35,199 nucleotides of DNA from Fidelibacterota bacterium (GCA_014381855.1 JACNKV010000090.1:1-35199), one strand, 5' to 3'. Numbered from the stretch's first letter, positions 29,101-35,199 are shown. The notes: generated from the sequence alone by a model not told the origin. A program made the numbers and translations.

Positions 29101-29457
29101 TTGCCGATTTCGTTTCAAATTTTTTGAAAAATACCAATCAAGTGAAGCGGTAAACGGAATTCGGAGAGTTCTTCCATCGATGGTCTCAGAAAATGTGATG
29201 GTGGACCAATCCTCAGCAATCGTAAGGTCGATAACACGACGACCGTAAGTTACGTCAAACAATCCTATGGGAGATCGAAGTGAATCTTGATAAACACCGA
29301 TTGGCTTCGGAATTTGAGGAAAGGCGCTAACGACAAACGGCGACGACGGCACATAACTCTCCGTCAGAGTAAATGACTCCGCAGAAAGGAATGGCGACAG
29401 CAAAACACTGCCTAAAGCCAAACGAATGACGATATTGACCAACTGCCCTTTGTTCAA
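23179..29457 (-). CDS. sprA: SprA/Sov-type outer-membrane translocon of type IX secretion
   Basis: At 2092 residues this is the size class of SprA (Sov), the giant 36-strand barrel that exports type IX substrates in Bacteroidetes. Evidence is its length, a signal peptide (LALGSVLLSPFLSA), the repeated alternating strand pattern throughout, IKAISKLGPIDITTIASVEQ with following KKEQQKWSGG near the N-terminus, NPEDFAVRIMYN, PNPNPINNPETGDPNGVAYIDDFEGSKR near 770-800, VWLDELRLSG, and many barrel strands to the C-terminus. An acidic insert around 930-1010 (EDSNGDGGLNTEDQPESG, EDPNGDNWFYNEG) looks calcium-binding. It is shorter than flavobacterial homologues as I recall. The start is TTG after AGGA; no ATG is near. 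The rdgB stop lies 11 bases upstream. Confidence 0.93.
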   Translation of the reverse strand: MNKGQLVNIVIRLALGSVLLSPFLSAESFTLTESYVPSSPFVVSAFPQIPKPIGVYQDSLRSPIGLFDVTYGRRVIDLTIAEDWSTITFSETIDGRTLRIPFTASLDWYFSKNLKRNRQLKFIENVTFSTGTSKEEKSRRGASTLEVVGVDLGRLGRASLRVRGNVNISGKMVFQDQELVRSSINETQNTHIEFDQKQNLSIEGKIGDRITVSMDQDSERDFDWENNIRIKYEGKEDEILQSLEAGNISLSLPSTQYVTFSGNNQGLFGIKAISKLGPIDITTIASVEQTKKEQQKWSGGGQSETQKIEDYQYIKDQYFFIHDWYRNGVVSDSLEILVESPFGIAPFYPLNTEGLHIIYNDGLVVKNFELYKFDRSNNPGADEGTAYAGDPPPDTTDWSDPHPNYSKQGSYLKLERNNDYIVSEDLGYIRMRTRGQDDVLACHYSLVHRTSGDTVLNVGHGVSASDSLLVLKMLKPQNNSPSHPVWDLMFKNVYYLGASNINPEDFAVRIMYNQTSPIQDRNTNGPYITQFGLDIKNENGINQPDELIDIENGNIISLQLGELHFPALHPFTYVDSLDGGTTNELLAEYLGTGTMYQSSNTTNIHADSRFTIEVDYTNVSSTINLGFMLVEGSEEVFIDKVKQVRGVDYQIDNFSGTIVFLNEMDPNASVEVNYDKHELVSFDKKVIFGSRAQMDLGKNSFLGATALYFNQSIMNEKIEVGYEPTRNFIWDLNGRYEWDFEKVTRALNKLPMISTEKMSSLSIEGEIAQVMPNPNPINNPETGDPNGVAYIDDFEGSKRTTSPPIQRRYWKAAAAPLNPLTLQPISQLNRARMYWYNPYTQVRTKDIWPNQSTSVRAQNETTDILVLHQKKRTHQDEMGIDNSDVWSGLTTSLYSGDYDQTNSKFFEIWLKGTEGILSINLGKISEDSNGDGGLNTEDQPESGLALGNGFLEDNEDTGLDGCFDAYENGWGGCLDSLSYSEYLTLGETVDINTTADIDPEDPNGDNWFYNEGSTDYRYVNGTEKNGTGSKIQEGGKYPDTEDLDRSGSIDKVNDYFTKGFSLDSDHPDAVKYLAGETIKDGAPTGWRLYRVPLSHFSLADTSVAGGMVNDWTEIRNLRLIWSGVEDGDAHLSIAKMEIVGNVWTELGVADSGSVAYVRDDSVFAITVINTEDNADIYFPPKGVKGEYDRINEIRAKEQSLVLKFDRLEPGQKAAARNTQMTFSGDRAKSFLTYDKLKMYVYGQGEQIWVDNSDIELFMQFGRGEDFYEIIQPVYDGWDEDKGRNSIELDLNWLTKLKLQSEDNVTKINPTDEFIDSTTVKWYFFTDADSQRTGKRVRIKGQPAMNRLQFINVGIRNVGNGQTSGEVWLDELRLSGVKKDRGVAMRVVSKFNLADIGNATISYSRKDADFHVLQQRLGSNQTSEDFRVSTNLQLHKLLPKWFGLSIPLTTSFSNTENRPKYYPDTDILAGNTPPDSILSRNQSISISTSLKKTTKSENPFIKYTLDQIQTSFSASQTDQSNVSFSENHQESYSGKLSYSLSFGKDNYLRPFKWMERVPLIGTTFSEMHLYYLPTGFNASIDFSERLTQKQARIGGTTPDDYNLGLNRKLNLDYKIMESITTKYGYSAQSDMDDFRGYVWMAVRDLDPGIVTGTSESFSTSFTPTLLEWFKPNFNYSANYSWSQARGREAEGARIGSQLAFSTNLSLNFTNIFEIIYKPPSSKKQTRGGRRRGRGGSEGDKPKEQNTTEKKDIPVLTFFHSITKKIDPISFTYKETFNRGGNGVLGDVPTGYKFGWLGDHGLEHSSSVGTNIGNWDHKQDLTLRSGLKPIKRVTISMNYAQNVSVSRGGTGIDSRSISRDYLAFGEQLEKGFPFFGWSLRMGGLEKLPLLKSIATTVSLEHAFSGKQSVAWKFEGAEITDIDFFHINTFVSQQKDAQTQTSVNAIFSPLVGLTMKLNKGISLTIRQNYSRTLDELQSGLTLKTDKTLNASVGYNLSGGFTIPLPFLENLEIDNSMGFTLNFDMNESKTMASGDKITLSEQAFNSGWKIGARISYSFTSKVSGGIRYEYRESDSKTMGRKIDRDFGFDVNIAISG

Positions 29458-29468
29458 AGGATTTCCTA

Positions 29469-30143
29469 TTATTTGTTTTTGGTTTTTTGGGACAATTTAC
29501 ATCCCTGTCTATTAGCAGTTGGTTTAGACAATTCTCCTCTATGTATTAGAAGTTTACGAAGATTTTGTAATGCAAGTCCACGATGACTGATGATGTTTTT
29601 TTCCGCATCAGACATCTCTGCAAACGTCTTGTTTATGGTTGGGACAAAAAATATCGGGTCGTACCCAAAACCACTATCGCCAATCGGAGTTTCTGTAATC
29701 ACTCCTTTAATGCTGCCCTCAGCCTGAAGTTCCTTCGTCCCGTCGGCATACGTCATTACGGTGCGAAAGGTTGCTACTCTTTTCTTTTGAGGGATACCAT
29801 TCATCGCTTTTAACAATTTCTCAATATTCTCAGAATATGATGCGTGTTCTCCGGCATACCTTCCCGTGTGTACACCGGGGTCACCGTTCAACGCATCCAC
29901 TTCTAATCCTGTATCATCTGCAATCACCGGCATCCCGGTTAACTGAAAAACTGTGTTGGCTTTGATAAGAGAATTATCCGCAAGCGTTTTGCCTGTCTCC
30001 TCAATCTGTCCAATTTCCGGAAAATCCTCCAGCGTCAAAAAAGGAATATTAAAATCCCGCAGCACATTTTGAATCTCAATCAGTTTGTCAGGATTGTGCG
30101 TTGCTATAACGATGTTTTCCGGTGTTTTACTCTGGTCGGACAT
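29469..30143 (-). CDS. rdgB: XTP/dITP diphosphatase (RdgB/HAM1)
   Basis: Cleans the nucleotide pool by hydrolysing non-canonical purine triphosphates (XTP, ITP, dITP) to monophosphates. The 224-residue product begins MSDQSKTPENIVIATHNPDK, where THN-x-x-K is the substrate-binding motif. It has PVIADDTGLEVDALNG, PGVHTGRYAG, DSGFGYDPIF (purine site) and ISHRGLAL. The start at 30143 gives the family N-terminus; the open frame to 30239 would run through the cold-shock gene. It overlaps the end of that gene by 17 bases and reads straight into sprA. A C-terminal tail rich in Lys and Asn is extra. Its placement in the secretion block is probably an operon accident. Confidence 0.94.
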   Translation of the reverse strand: MSDQSKTPENIVIATHNPDKLIEIQNVLRDFNIPFLTLEDFPEIGQIEETGKTLADNSLIKANTVFQLTGMPVIADDTGLEVDALNGDPGVHTGRYAGEHASYSENIEKLLKAMNGIPQKKRVATFRTVMTYADGTKELQAEGSIKGVITETPIGDSGFGYDPIFFVPTINKTFAEMSDAEKNIISHRGLALQNLRKLLIHRGELSKPTANRQGCKLSQKTKNK

Positions 30144-30330
30144 TGATCGCTTTATCTCCGCGCATCCCAAAATCGACATCAAATACGACACGCTGACCAA
30201 CTGGCAGACCACGTTGCTGTACATGTTGACGCAACCCACTTACATGAAGAAAATAATCTTCTCCGTCATCCCCGGAAACAAAACCGAAGCCTTTGGTTCG
30301 GTCATATTCTTTGACCGTACCGTGTTTCAT
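30127..30330 (-). CDS. Cold-shock-domain protein, small
   Basis: A 67-residue single cold-shock domain that binds single-stranded RNA or DNA. It has KHGTVKEYDRTKGFGFVSGD (RNP1-type KGFGFV) and EDYFLHVSGL (RNP2-type, with FLH instead of the common FVH). Its ATG overlaps the FKBP gene stop by four bases and its own end overlaps rdgB by 17, so FKBP, cold-shock and rdgB are tightly coupled. No long cold-shock-type leader is possible because of the overlap, so it is probably expressed constitutively with its operon. Confidence 0.92.
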   Translation of the reverse strand: MKHGTVKEYDRTKGFGFVSGDDGEDYFLHVSGLRQHVQQRGLPVGQRVVFDVDFGMRGDKAINVRPE

Positions 30331-31034
30331 TTTTCCTCGATACTCAGAAGTTCTACCTCAAAGATAAGTGTGCTGTTCGGACCAATTTTCGGATTCGGCC
30401 CACGCTCGCCATAAGCAAGGTTGGATGGAATATACAATTCCCATTTTGACCCGACCGGCATAAGCTGCAGTGCTTCACTCCAACCGCGAATCACTTGTTT
30501 TACTCCAAACACCGTGGGTTCTCCTCTTTCAACGGAGCTGTCAAAGACAGTATCATCAAGTAATTTCCCAGTATAATGTACTTTTACTTTATCCGTATCT
30601 GTGGGTATTGGGCCGTCTCCTTCGATTAAAATTTTGTATTGAAGTCCGCTCTCTATTGTGCGTACGCCTTCTTTTTCTGCATTCTCTGCTAAAAATTCTT
30701 CGCCTGCTTTTTTGTTGACTGTAGCTTTTATCCGGCTAAGTTCAGCCTGTTTATTCCGATGTTCCATCTGATACGCAAGACTGATATCTTTCATTTGAGC
30801 TTCTGTCAGCGGAGTTTCATTTTCCAAAAACGCATCTTTAAACCCTTGCCCAAACACAGAAGGATCTACTTCTACTGCCTGAATGTTAAAACTTTTTCCA
30901 ACGTCGTACCCAATACTGTAGCTGATGGAATCCTTTTTTGTTCTCAAGTTCGCTGTACTATCGGAATCGTTTTGTGATGAATCCGAGCAAGCCGTTAATC
31001 CAAGCACAATCATAATCAATATTATTTGCTTCAT
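30327..31034 (-). CDS. FKBP-type peptidyl-prolyl isomerase lipoprotein (FkpA/Mip-like)
   Basis: Catalyses proline isomerisation in exported proteins. The 235-residue protein has a lipobox LTAC (Cys16), an N-terminal helical dimerisation region (about 40-125, SYSIGYDVGKSF and GFKDAFLENE as in FkpA/Mip), and a C-terminal FKBP domain (about 130-235) with VKVHYTGKLLDDTVFDSS, VIRGWSEALQLMPVG, PSNLAYGERG and LIFEVELLSI. The domain's usual Tyr, Phe, Asp and Trp pocket residues are present. A PPIase has been reported in the SprA complex of Flavobacterium, as I recall, so its location four genes from sprA may matter. It is the first gene of the coupled run. Confidence 0.92.
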   Translation of the reverse strand: MKQIILIMIVLGLTACSDSSQNDSDSTANLRTKKDSISYSIGYDVGKSFNIQAVEVDPSVFGQGFKDAFLENETPLTEAQMKDISLAYQMEHRNKQAELSRIKATVNKKAGEEFLAENAEKEGVRTIESGLQYKILIEGDGPIPTDTDKVKVHYTGKLLDDTVFDSSVERGEPTVFGVKQVIRGWSEALQLMPVGSKWELYIPSNLAYGERGPNPKIGPNSTLIFEVELLSIEEK

Positions 31035-31123
31035 GTTTACCCTTTTATTATTTCTTTCATTGTCGTTAAACTGTCACGATACTTCTTCATCGTGGCGCGG
31101 AAATTACATCAATTTTATCTTCT

Positions 31124-31669
31124 TTATTGGAATAAATGTTGTAAATGTGAGTTTGCCCATAAAATGCCGATTATTGTCTTTACATCTGAGATTTCACCCC
31201 TCCATACCATCTTCACCGCATCTGTTAGCCGTGTTGGTATCAATTCGATAAACTCATCGTGATCTGTATTTTGCTGAGTGAGAGTTAATTGGTCAGCGAG
31301 AAACAGCCACATTCGTTCATCACTGTATCCGATGCAGGGATGGATCTCTGTCAACTCAGTCAACTGATTTGCGACGAACCCAATCTCTTCTTCCAACTCT
31401 CGTTTTGCTGATATTACGCGATCTTCCCCTTCATCAAGTTTCCCTGCCGGAAGTTCGATAAATTCTTTTCCCATCGGATATCGGTATTGACGAATCAACG
31501 CAAGTTTTCGATCAGGGAGGATGGGAATCATTACGACCGCCCCAGGATGTTTAATATACTCCCTGCCCGTAATACGCCCATTCGGCAATTGGACTTCATC
31601 TTTCCAAACATCCAACAGAGCACCCTTAAAGATGTGGGCCGATTTTAATTTTGTTTCTGTTAAATTCAA
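31124..31669 (-). CDS. Nudix hydrolase, ADP-ribose pyrophosphatase type
   Basis: Predicted to hydrolyse ADP-ribose or a related nucleotide-sugar diphosphate. The 181-residue protein carries a complete Nudix box, G-x5-E-x7-REL-x-EE-x-GF (GKLDEGEDRVISAKRELEEE followed by IGF), preceded by IRQYRYPMGKEFIELPAGK, the pattern of the ADP-ribose pyrophosphatase subfamily (NudF-like). HPGAVVMIPILPD and IHPCIGYSDERMWLFLA are also usual there. An 89-base spacer with a short CACGAT/ATCGTG stem separates it from the FKBP gene, so it may be a separate transcript end. Confidence 0.92.
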   Translation of the reverse strand: MNLTETKLKSAHIFKGALLDVWKDEVQLPNGRITGREYIKHPGAVVMIPILPDRKLALIRQYRYPMGKEFIELPAGKLDEGEDRVISAKRELEEEIGFVANQLTELTEIHPCIGYSDERMWLFLADQLTLTQQNTDHDEFIELIPTRLTDAVKMVWRGEISDVKTIIGILWANSHLQHLFQ

Positions 31670-31743
31670 TATTAGAGTGTCAATGTGTTCACGTTACAGA
31701 GCCCGTCAATTACACCGGCACGGTGAACCGTTTACAAGACAGC

Positions 31744-31784
31744 AAAACGTAATTACCTCGGAATATCCAAAGTAATTACGTTTT
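31744..31784. terminator. 13-bp perfect hairpin, likely terminator of the RMDN-like gene
   Basis: AAAACGTAATTAC (31744-31756) and GTAATTACGTTTT (31772-31784) are perfect inverted repeats around a 15-base loop. The hairpin starts 23 bases after the TPR gene stop on the minus strand, and the minus-strand 3' arm ends in TTTT. The symmetric A/T flanks could serve both strands. Because it also lies 75 bases before the Nudix start codon, a regulatory role is possible. The rest of 31670-31806 holds a small CACCG/CGGTG stem and no gene. Confidence 0.6.
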
Positions 31785-31806
31785 ACGTGTTACGATTTCA
31801 ATTGGT

Positions 31807-32553
31807 TTATAAATCCTCGAGAAGTTCCTTTGCTTCTTTTTGAAGGATGCGGTCACTGTCATTGGTCGCGGTTTTTCCAATGGCGGTTTTGTACGCATTG
31901 CTTGCTCCGTCTTCATCATCAAGTTCTTCATAGGTTTTTCCAAGCCAAACATAATTACGAATATCTTCGGGGTCCAAAGTAATCGCCTTTTTAAAGAAGT
32001 CGCGACCTTCTTCAAAACTGGCATCCGGGGGTGTGGCATAAACCCAGCTTGCAATCTTGCGCTCAATCCAGCTCAAATCAGCCAAGATGAAATGCCAACG
32101 TCCCATCACATGGTAATTCCCATCATCTTCCGGGTCCAATTCGATTGCTTTCAACGTATGTTCTGCTACTTTGTAGGAGTTTTTAATTTTCTGCTCAGAC
32201 CCTTCAATGATGCCGACTTTCCCAATACAGATTGCAAACCATTTATGCGATTCTGCTCTATCGTCTTTCATGGCAAGCGCTTTCTCAGCATATCCCAGAG
32301 CTTTGTAAATCTGCTCGTTGCTGTAGGCTTCATCGTCAGAATTATCGTAAAAGTCAAAATGTGCACGGGACAATCTCCAAATCACTTCAAAGTTCCCCGC
32401 GTCCATTTCTTCTGCCTGTTTTAACAGGGAAAAGACTTCTTCGTACTGTTTTGCTTCATGCGTATCATCTGCCTGCTGAATCAACCCACTTACATCCTGA
32501 GCAAGTAGCCCGGAAACAAGGATTGACAGCAAGGCGATCATGGTTTTTTTCAT
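31807..32553 (-). CDS. Exported TPR protein resembling RMDN (regulator of microtubule dynamics) family
   Basis: A 248-residue protein with a signal peptide ending LLA before Gln19, then helical TPR repeats. ESHKWFAICIGKVGIIEGSE, KIKNSYKVAEHTLKAIELDP, NYHVMGRWHFILADLSWIER, ATPPDASFEEGRDFFKKAI and LGKTYEELDDEDGA follow the arrangement of the eukaryotic RMDN1-3 proteins and their bacterial relatives, especially the GRW...DLSW-ER-x-A core. The bacterial function is not known to me; it is probably a periplasmic scaffold. It lies 15 bases after the upstream barrel gene, in the same direction. Gln follows the predicted cleavage site. Confidence 0.8.
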   Translation of the reverse strand: MKKTMIALLSILVSGLLAQDVSGLIQQADDTHEAKQYEEVFSLLKQAEEMDAGNFEVIWRLSRAHFDFYDNSDDEAYSNEQIYKALGYAEKALAMKDDRAESHKWFAICIGKVGIIEGSEQKIKNSYKVAEHTLKAIELDPEDDGNYHVMGRWHFILADLSWIERKIASWVYATPPDASFEEGRDFFKKAITLDPEDIRNYVWLGKTYEELDDEDGASNAYKTAIGKTATNDSDRILQKEAKELLEDL

Positions 32554-32568
32554 TATGATTCTCCTTAG

Positions 32569-33342
32569 TTAGAAATATTCAATGTATGTAATCTTTAATT
32601 CTCGGTTAAAATATTGGACTTTATCCTCGTCAAACAAAAGATTGTTAAAATCCAACTCTAAATGCAGATGCTCCACAAACGTCCAGCGGATTGCCACATT
32701 CAAATATCCCCCACGATTCAATGCAATTGTTTGAGCTGTCATGTCATTTTCATTCAACGCAGCATTATATTCCATAATGAAAGACAGTTCAGGATTAATC
32801 TCCAGGTTTGTACCAAAAAATAAATTTAGGTCTTCATCTCCATCTTTGTTTTCTAAAAAATTATAATTGGTTCCTGCATGGAGTCCAAAATTCCCCAAAG
32901 GCGATTTCCAGTTCTTACTTGCTGCCAAATAGAACCCAGGGGCTTTCGTGTCGTATCGCTGGAGGAATTCTTCATCATGGTAAGACCCGAAACCTTGTGT
33001 GTTTAACCCCAAAGAAATTCCGGGCATGGTCATAGATTCATCTACCAAGCGGTATTTCAAATTAGCTTCAGGGCGAGGGTACGGCACAGCTAAACTATCT
33101 CCAATCAGATAGCTGGCTCCATACGAAAGGCCAAACTGAAATCGATCGGTAATCCCGACCGCAAGGCCAATAGTAAGCCCACCTTCTTTCTGCATCCGTA
33201 GGTCAATCGAGTAACTTCCTCTGACCAATGTTCCGGCAGTTGGAAGCGTAATTAAATCCACCGGGGGAGGATAACTGACAGATTGGGCGTTCAATCCTGA
33301 CAAAATCATCACAAACAATATTATAGAAAATACTCGTCTCAT
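32569..33342 (-). CDS. Outer-membrane beta-barrel protein, unknown substrate
   Basis: A 257-residue protein with signal peptide MRRVFSIILFVMILSGLNA and Gln20 at the predicted mature N-terminus. The body is made of about ten to twelve amphipathic strands, such as SYSIDLRMQKEGGLTIGLAV, FQFGLSYGASYL and HLHLELDFNNLLF, and ends ELKITYIEYF with a C-terminal aromatic as in barrels. PPPVDLITLPTAGTLVRGSY at the start resembles the opening of YjbH-like barrels, but I would not assign it. The start at 33342 follows AAAGG; a longer frame from 33366 spoils the signal peptide. Its function is unknown. Confidence 0.78.
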   Translation of the reverse strand: MRRVFSIILFVMILSGLNAQSVSYPPPVDLITLPTAGTLVRGSYSIDLRMQKEGGLTIGLAVGITDRFQFGLSYGASYLIGDSLAVPYPRPEANLKYRLVDESMTMPGISLGLNTQGFGSYHDEEFLQRYDTKAPGFYLAASKNWKSPLGNFGLHAGTNYNFLENKDGDEDLNLFFGTNLEINPELSFIMEYNAALNENDMTAQTIALNRGGYLNVAIRWTFVEHLHLELDFNNLLFDEDKVQYFNRELKITYIEYF

Positions 33343-33415
33343 GTTGTTGCCTTTTGTGAAAATCATGTGTATAATTTACCGTACATCTGTTTTATCTACA
33401 ACATGAGAAATACAC

Positions 33416-34369
33416 TTAATTTGCATGAAAAACAACCTCTCCCCACTTGGACTTGATACTCTCTACCGTGTTTTTTGGGATCGTCAAAATATGTTTATCA
33501 TCTTTCATTCGAACAATAAACCCATGTTCGTTGTCACCTAAATAATCTATTTCAAATAATTCACCGGACGTTAGCATAAGCAAATCCCATTCCAACTTAG
33601 GAATCATCTCCGGGATTGGTGATATCACACGCCGAGAAACCAACTCTTTCAAAATAATGTCAGCTTCGTCCAAAATATTTCCGGTTTTTAGAAACGGAAC
33701 GCCGTAAAGCTGATCTGCCGGTGCCATTTGTAATGCGATGTGGCTAACCAAGCTATCATTTTGGTCAAACTCCCATAGTTGTGTAACATCCAATGGGGCA
33801 TGTGTAACATAAATAAATCTTCGGACTGTTCTATTATTTGGCAGCTCTCTCCAAATTTCTTCTTTTATCAATCCTATATGATCGTAACGAAAATCTATTT
33901 TCCCGTATAGAAATCCGTCAACCGTGAGGAAAATAATATATTGAGCTTTACCGGTTTTATCCAGAAAATAATGTGTCTGCTGGCCAATGAAGTACTCCTT
34001 GCTCCTCTGCTGTAGAGTGGTTAACCTAAATGCTTGACTCCACAATTCATCCTCACCATAATGAATAATTTTCTCCAAAATTGCATCCTGATTATACAAT
34101 GCTTTTTTCTTTAGAACGCTCCCGGAATCATAGGTTAAAACTTCCCGATTCAACGTATCTTCAAAAGCAGAAATATGAACAAGAAAAATCGGGAGTTTAT
34201 TTTCATTGTATGAAACAATCAAATGGGGGTTCCCGCTACGTTCTGTTGCCAACATCGGAATCCCCGAGATAAAATCTTTGTTGTCGGAATAATATTGTAC
34301 AAAAGCCGTTTCCATGGTGCTTTGAGCAGACAAAATCGAAAATAAAAATATAATTCGGAGGATTTTCAT
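33416..34369 (-). CDS. Exported protein of unknown function, 317 aa
   Basis: No family recognised. It begins with a clear signal peptide (MKILRIIFLFSILSA) followed by Gln16, and is otherwise soluble with mixed strands and helices. LWEFDQNDSLVSHIAL and the Tyr-rich region around YFIGQQTHYFLDKTGKAQYI suggest beta-structure of the kind seen in RHS/MORN-like secreted proteins, but this is weak. The ATG at 34369 lies two bases after the stop of the upstream nuclease-family gene, so the two are probably coupled. A longer frame from 34384 overlaps that gene and adds only five residues. Confidence 0.72.
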   Translation of the reverse strand: MKILRIIFLFSILSAQSTMETAFVQYYSDNKDFISGIPMLATERSGNPHLIVSYNENKLPIFLVHISAFEDTLNREVLTYDSGSVLKKKALYNQDAILEKIIHYGEDELWSQAFRLTTLQQRSKEYFIGQQTHYFLDKTGKAQYIIFLTVDGFLYGKIDFRYDHIGLIKEEIWRELPNNRTVRRFIYVTHAPLDVTQLWEFDQNDSLVSHIALQMAPADQLYGVPFLKTGNILDEADIILKELVSRRVISPIPEMIPKLEWDLLMLTSGELFEIDYLGDNEHGFIVRMKDDKHILTIPKNTVESIKSKWGEVVFHAN

Positions 34370-34371
34370 AA

Positions 34372-35199
34372 TTAATATTTCCATCCTACCGGTCTGTGAT
34401 CAGAAATATTTGTTTCATACTCTTCCCATCCACCCTCAAGAAAATCATCAACGCGAATAGTCCTCACCTCAGAATTTGCAGATTCAAATTCATCGAAGAG
34501 TTCATTTGTGATTAAAATGTGGTCGATATGACTGGGCCATGTCGGATAGGAATAGTCAGAGGAATGTCCATTGGCGATATTCATATCCGTAAATTTAAAC
34601 TGATTTGGCTGAGAAATGAAATTCCAAAATACATTATCTGACGCCGGTTCATCAATCTCGTCATTATAATCACCGATGATAATTACTTGTGTTTCAGCCC
34701 ATGATTCTTCAATATATGTTTGCAGTTTTAGGCTTGCTTCTTGCCGGCGAGTTTCTTCGTCCCAGGAATCTTCTTCAATCTCACCATTTCCGCAACATTT
34801 TAAATGGTTGTTGATAATCACAACCTCTTGTCCATTGACCACGACCCGAAGCACATAGGGTTTTCGCGGAAAGGCTCGCCCTTCATCCTCATAGATTTCA
34901 AACGGAGATTGAAGAACAGACACATTTTCTGTGTTAATAATATACGCTAATTGTTGTCCTGTGCTTCCGGTACTCCCGGCTCTGTAACCAATCCACGTTT
35001 CTGATCCAGTAAAGCTGTTCAAACGGTCCACGACTAACATTAGAGCGGAACGACTTGTTATTTCCTGAAAACCTAAAACATCGGGATTTAATAAAAATAT
35101 GATTTCTGCAACTCGATTCACTGTCTCTGATGATTTAGGGAAATATTCTAAGTTCCACGTAATAACTTCAAACGTCGAATCTGTCCCAAATGACAGCCC
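34372..35199 (-). CDS. Endonuclease/exonuclease/phosphatase-family protein (5' end outside window)
   Basis: The reading frame is open to the right edge, so the N-terminus is missing. The visible 275 residues carry the EEP-fold signature in order: VITWNLEYFP (first strand), LGFQEI (metal-binding Glu), VIINNHLKCCG, IIIGDYND (Asp/Asn pair), SHIDHILI and SDHRPVGW (catalytic His and Asp). Metal-dependent phosphodiesterase action on nucleic acid or a phospholipid is expected; the exact substrate cannot be told from the fold. Residues that precede the first in-frame GTG still match the family, so that GTG is not the start. It may be exported like its neighbours. Confidence 0.88.
   Translation of the reverse strand, partial: GLSFGTDSTFEVITWNLEYFPKSSETVNRVAEIIFLLNPDVLGFQEITSRSALMLVVDRLNSFTGSETWIGYRAGSTGSTGQQLAYIINTENVSVLQSPFEIYEDEGRAFPRKPYVLRVVVNGQEVVIINNHLKCCGNGEIEEDSWDEETRRQEASLKLQTYIEESWAETQVIIIGDYNDEIDEPASDNVFWNFISQPNQFKFTDMNIANGHSSDYSYPTWPSHIDHILITNELFDEFESANSEVRTIRVDDFLEGGWEEYETNISDHRPVGWKY

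Noticed and set aside
30144..30239. RdgB start at 30239 with 32 extra residues.
   Set aside because: That stretch is the out-of-frame reading of the cold-shock gene; THNPDK lies near the start of family members, as with the ATG at 30143.
31075..31094. CACGAT/ATCGTG stem between the FKBP and Nudix genes as a terminator.
   Set aside because: Only six pairs, with no T-run on the minus strand; too weak to call.
31840..32424. Long plus-strand frame of 194 codons opposite the TPR gene.
   Set aside because: It is the antisense shadow of a well-supported gene and its translation has no recognisable domain.
1..35199. CRISPR array, integrase, transposase, or prophage genes.
   Set aside because: No regularly spaced repeats or matching protein motifs were seen on either strand; the tRNA at the left edge shows no attachment-site duplication within the window.

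Overview
The window looks like chromosomal DNA from a bacterium of the FCB group (Bacteroidetes/Chlorobi/Fibrobacteres and relatives), probably outside Bacteroidetes proper; Neomarinimicrobiota (SAR406) is my best guess. Grounds: a SprA-type outer-membrane translocon, two PorV/PorQ-type barrels, a FlgD-like C-terminal sorting-type domain, many lipoproteins, moderate GC and frequent weak Shine-Dalgarno sites. The phylum is inference, since no rRNA is present.

Left arm, plus strand (0.2-8.7 kb). After a tRNA-Lys on the minus strand comes a SAM-II-type riboswitch with a built-in terminator, followed by metH, metF, metK and ahcY. These four enzymes form the whole activated-methyl cycle. Behind them lie a 5'-truncated SRPBCC remnant and a dCMP deaminase gene.

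Middle, minus strand (8.7-16.6 kb). One block holds a solitary N6-adenine DNA methyltransferase, a fused acetyl-CoA carboxylase carboxyltransferase (alpha then beta) and a small unknown protein. A second block, etfB-etfA-etfD, carries electrons from acyl-CoA dehydrogenases towards the quinone pool. A 26-bp near-perfect palindrome typical of a TetR-family operator precedes it.

Right arm, minus strand (17-35 kb). In order of transcription from the right edge: an endonuclease/exonuclease/phosphatase-family protein (cut by the window end), an unknown exported protein, an outer-membrane barrel, an RMDN-like TPR protein, a Nudix hydrolase, an FKBP-type PPIase lipoprotein, a cold-shock protein, RdgB, SprA, a glutaminyl-cyclase-like M28 lipoprotein, an exported lipoprotein, a beta-propeller with a FlgD-like tail, two PorV/PorQ-type proteins and a divergent polysaccharide deacetylase. 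This reads as a type IX secretion (T9SS) module: translocon, shuttle-type barrels, a likely substrate and an N-terminal-modifying enzyme. Three predicted exported proteins in the window have Gln directly after the predicted signal-peptidase site, which fits the cyclase gene.

A 25-bp exact inverted repeat (6371-6395 and 16701-16725), with a partial third copy near 12704, marks a dispersed intergenic repeat family. No CRISPR array, transposase or phage gene was seen.
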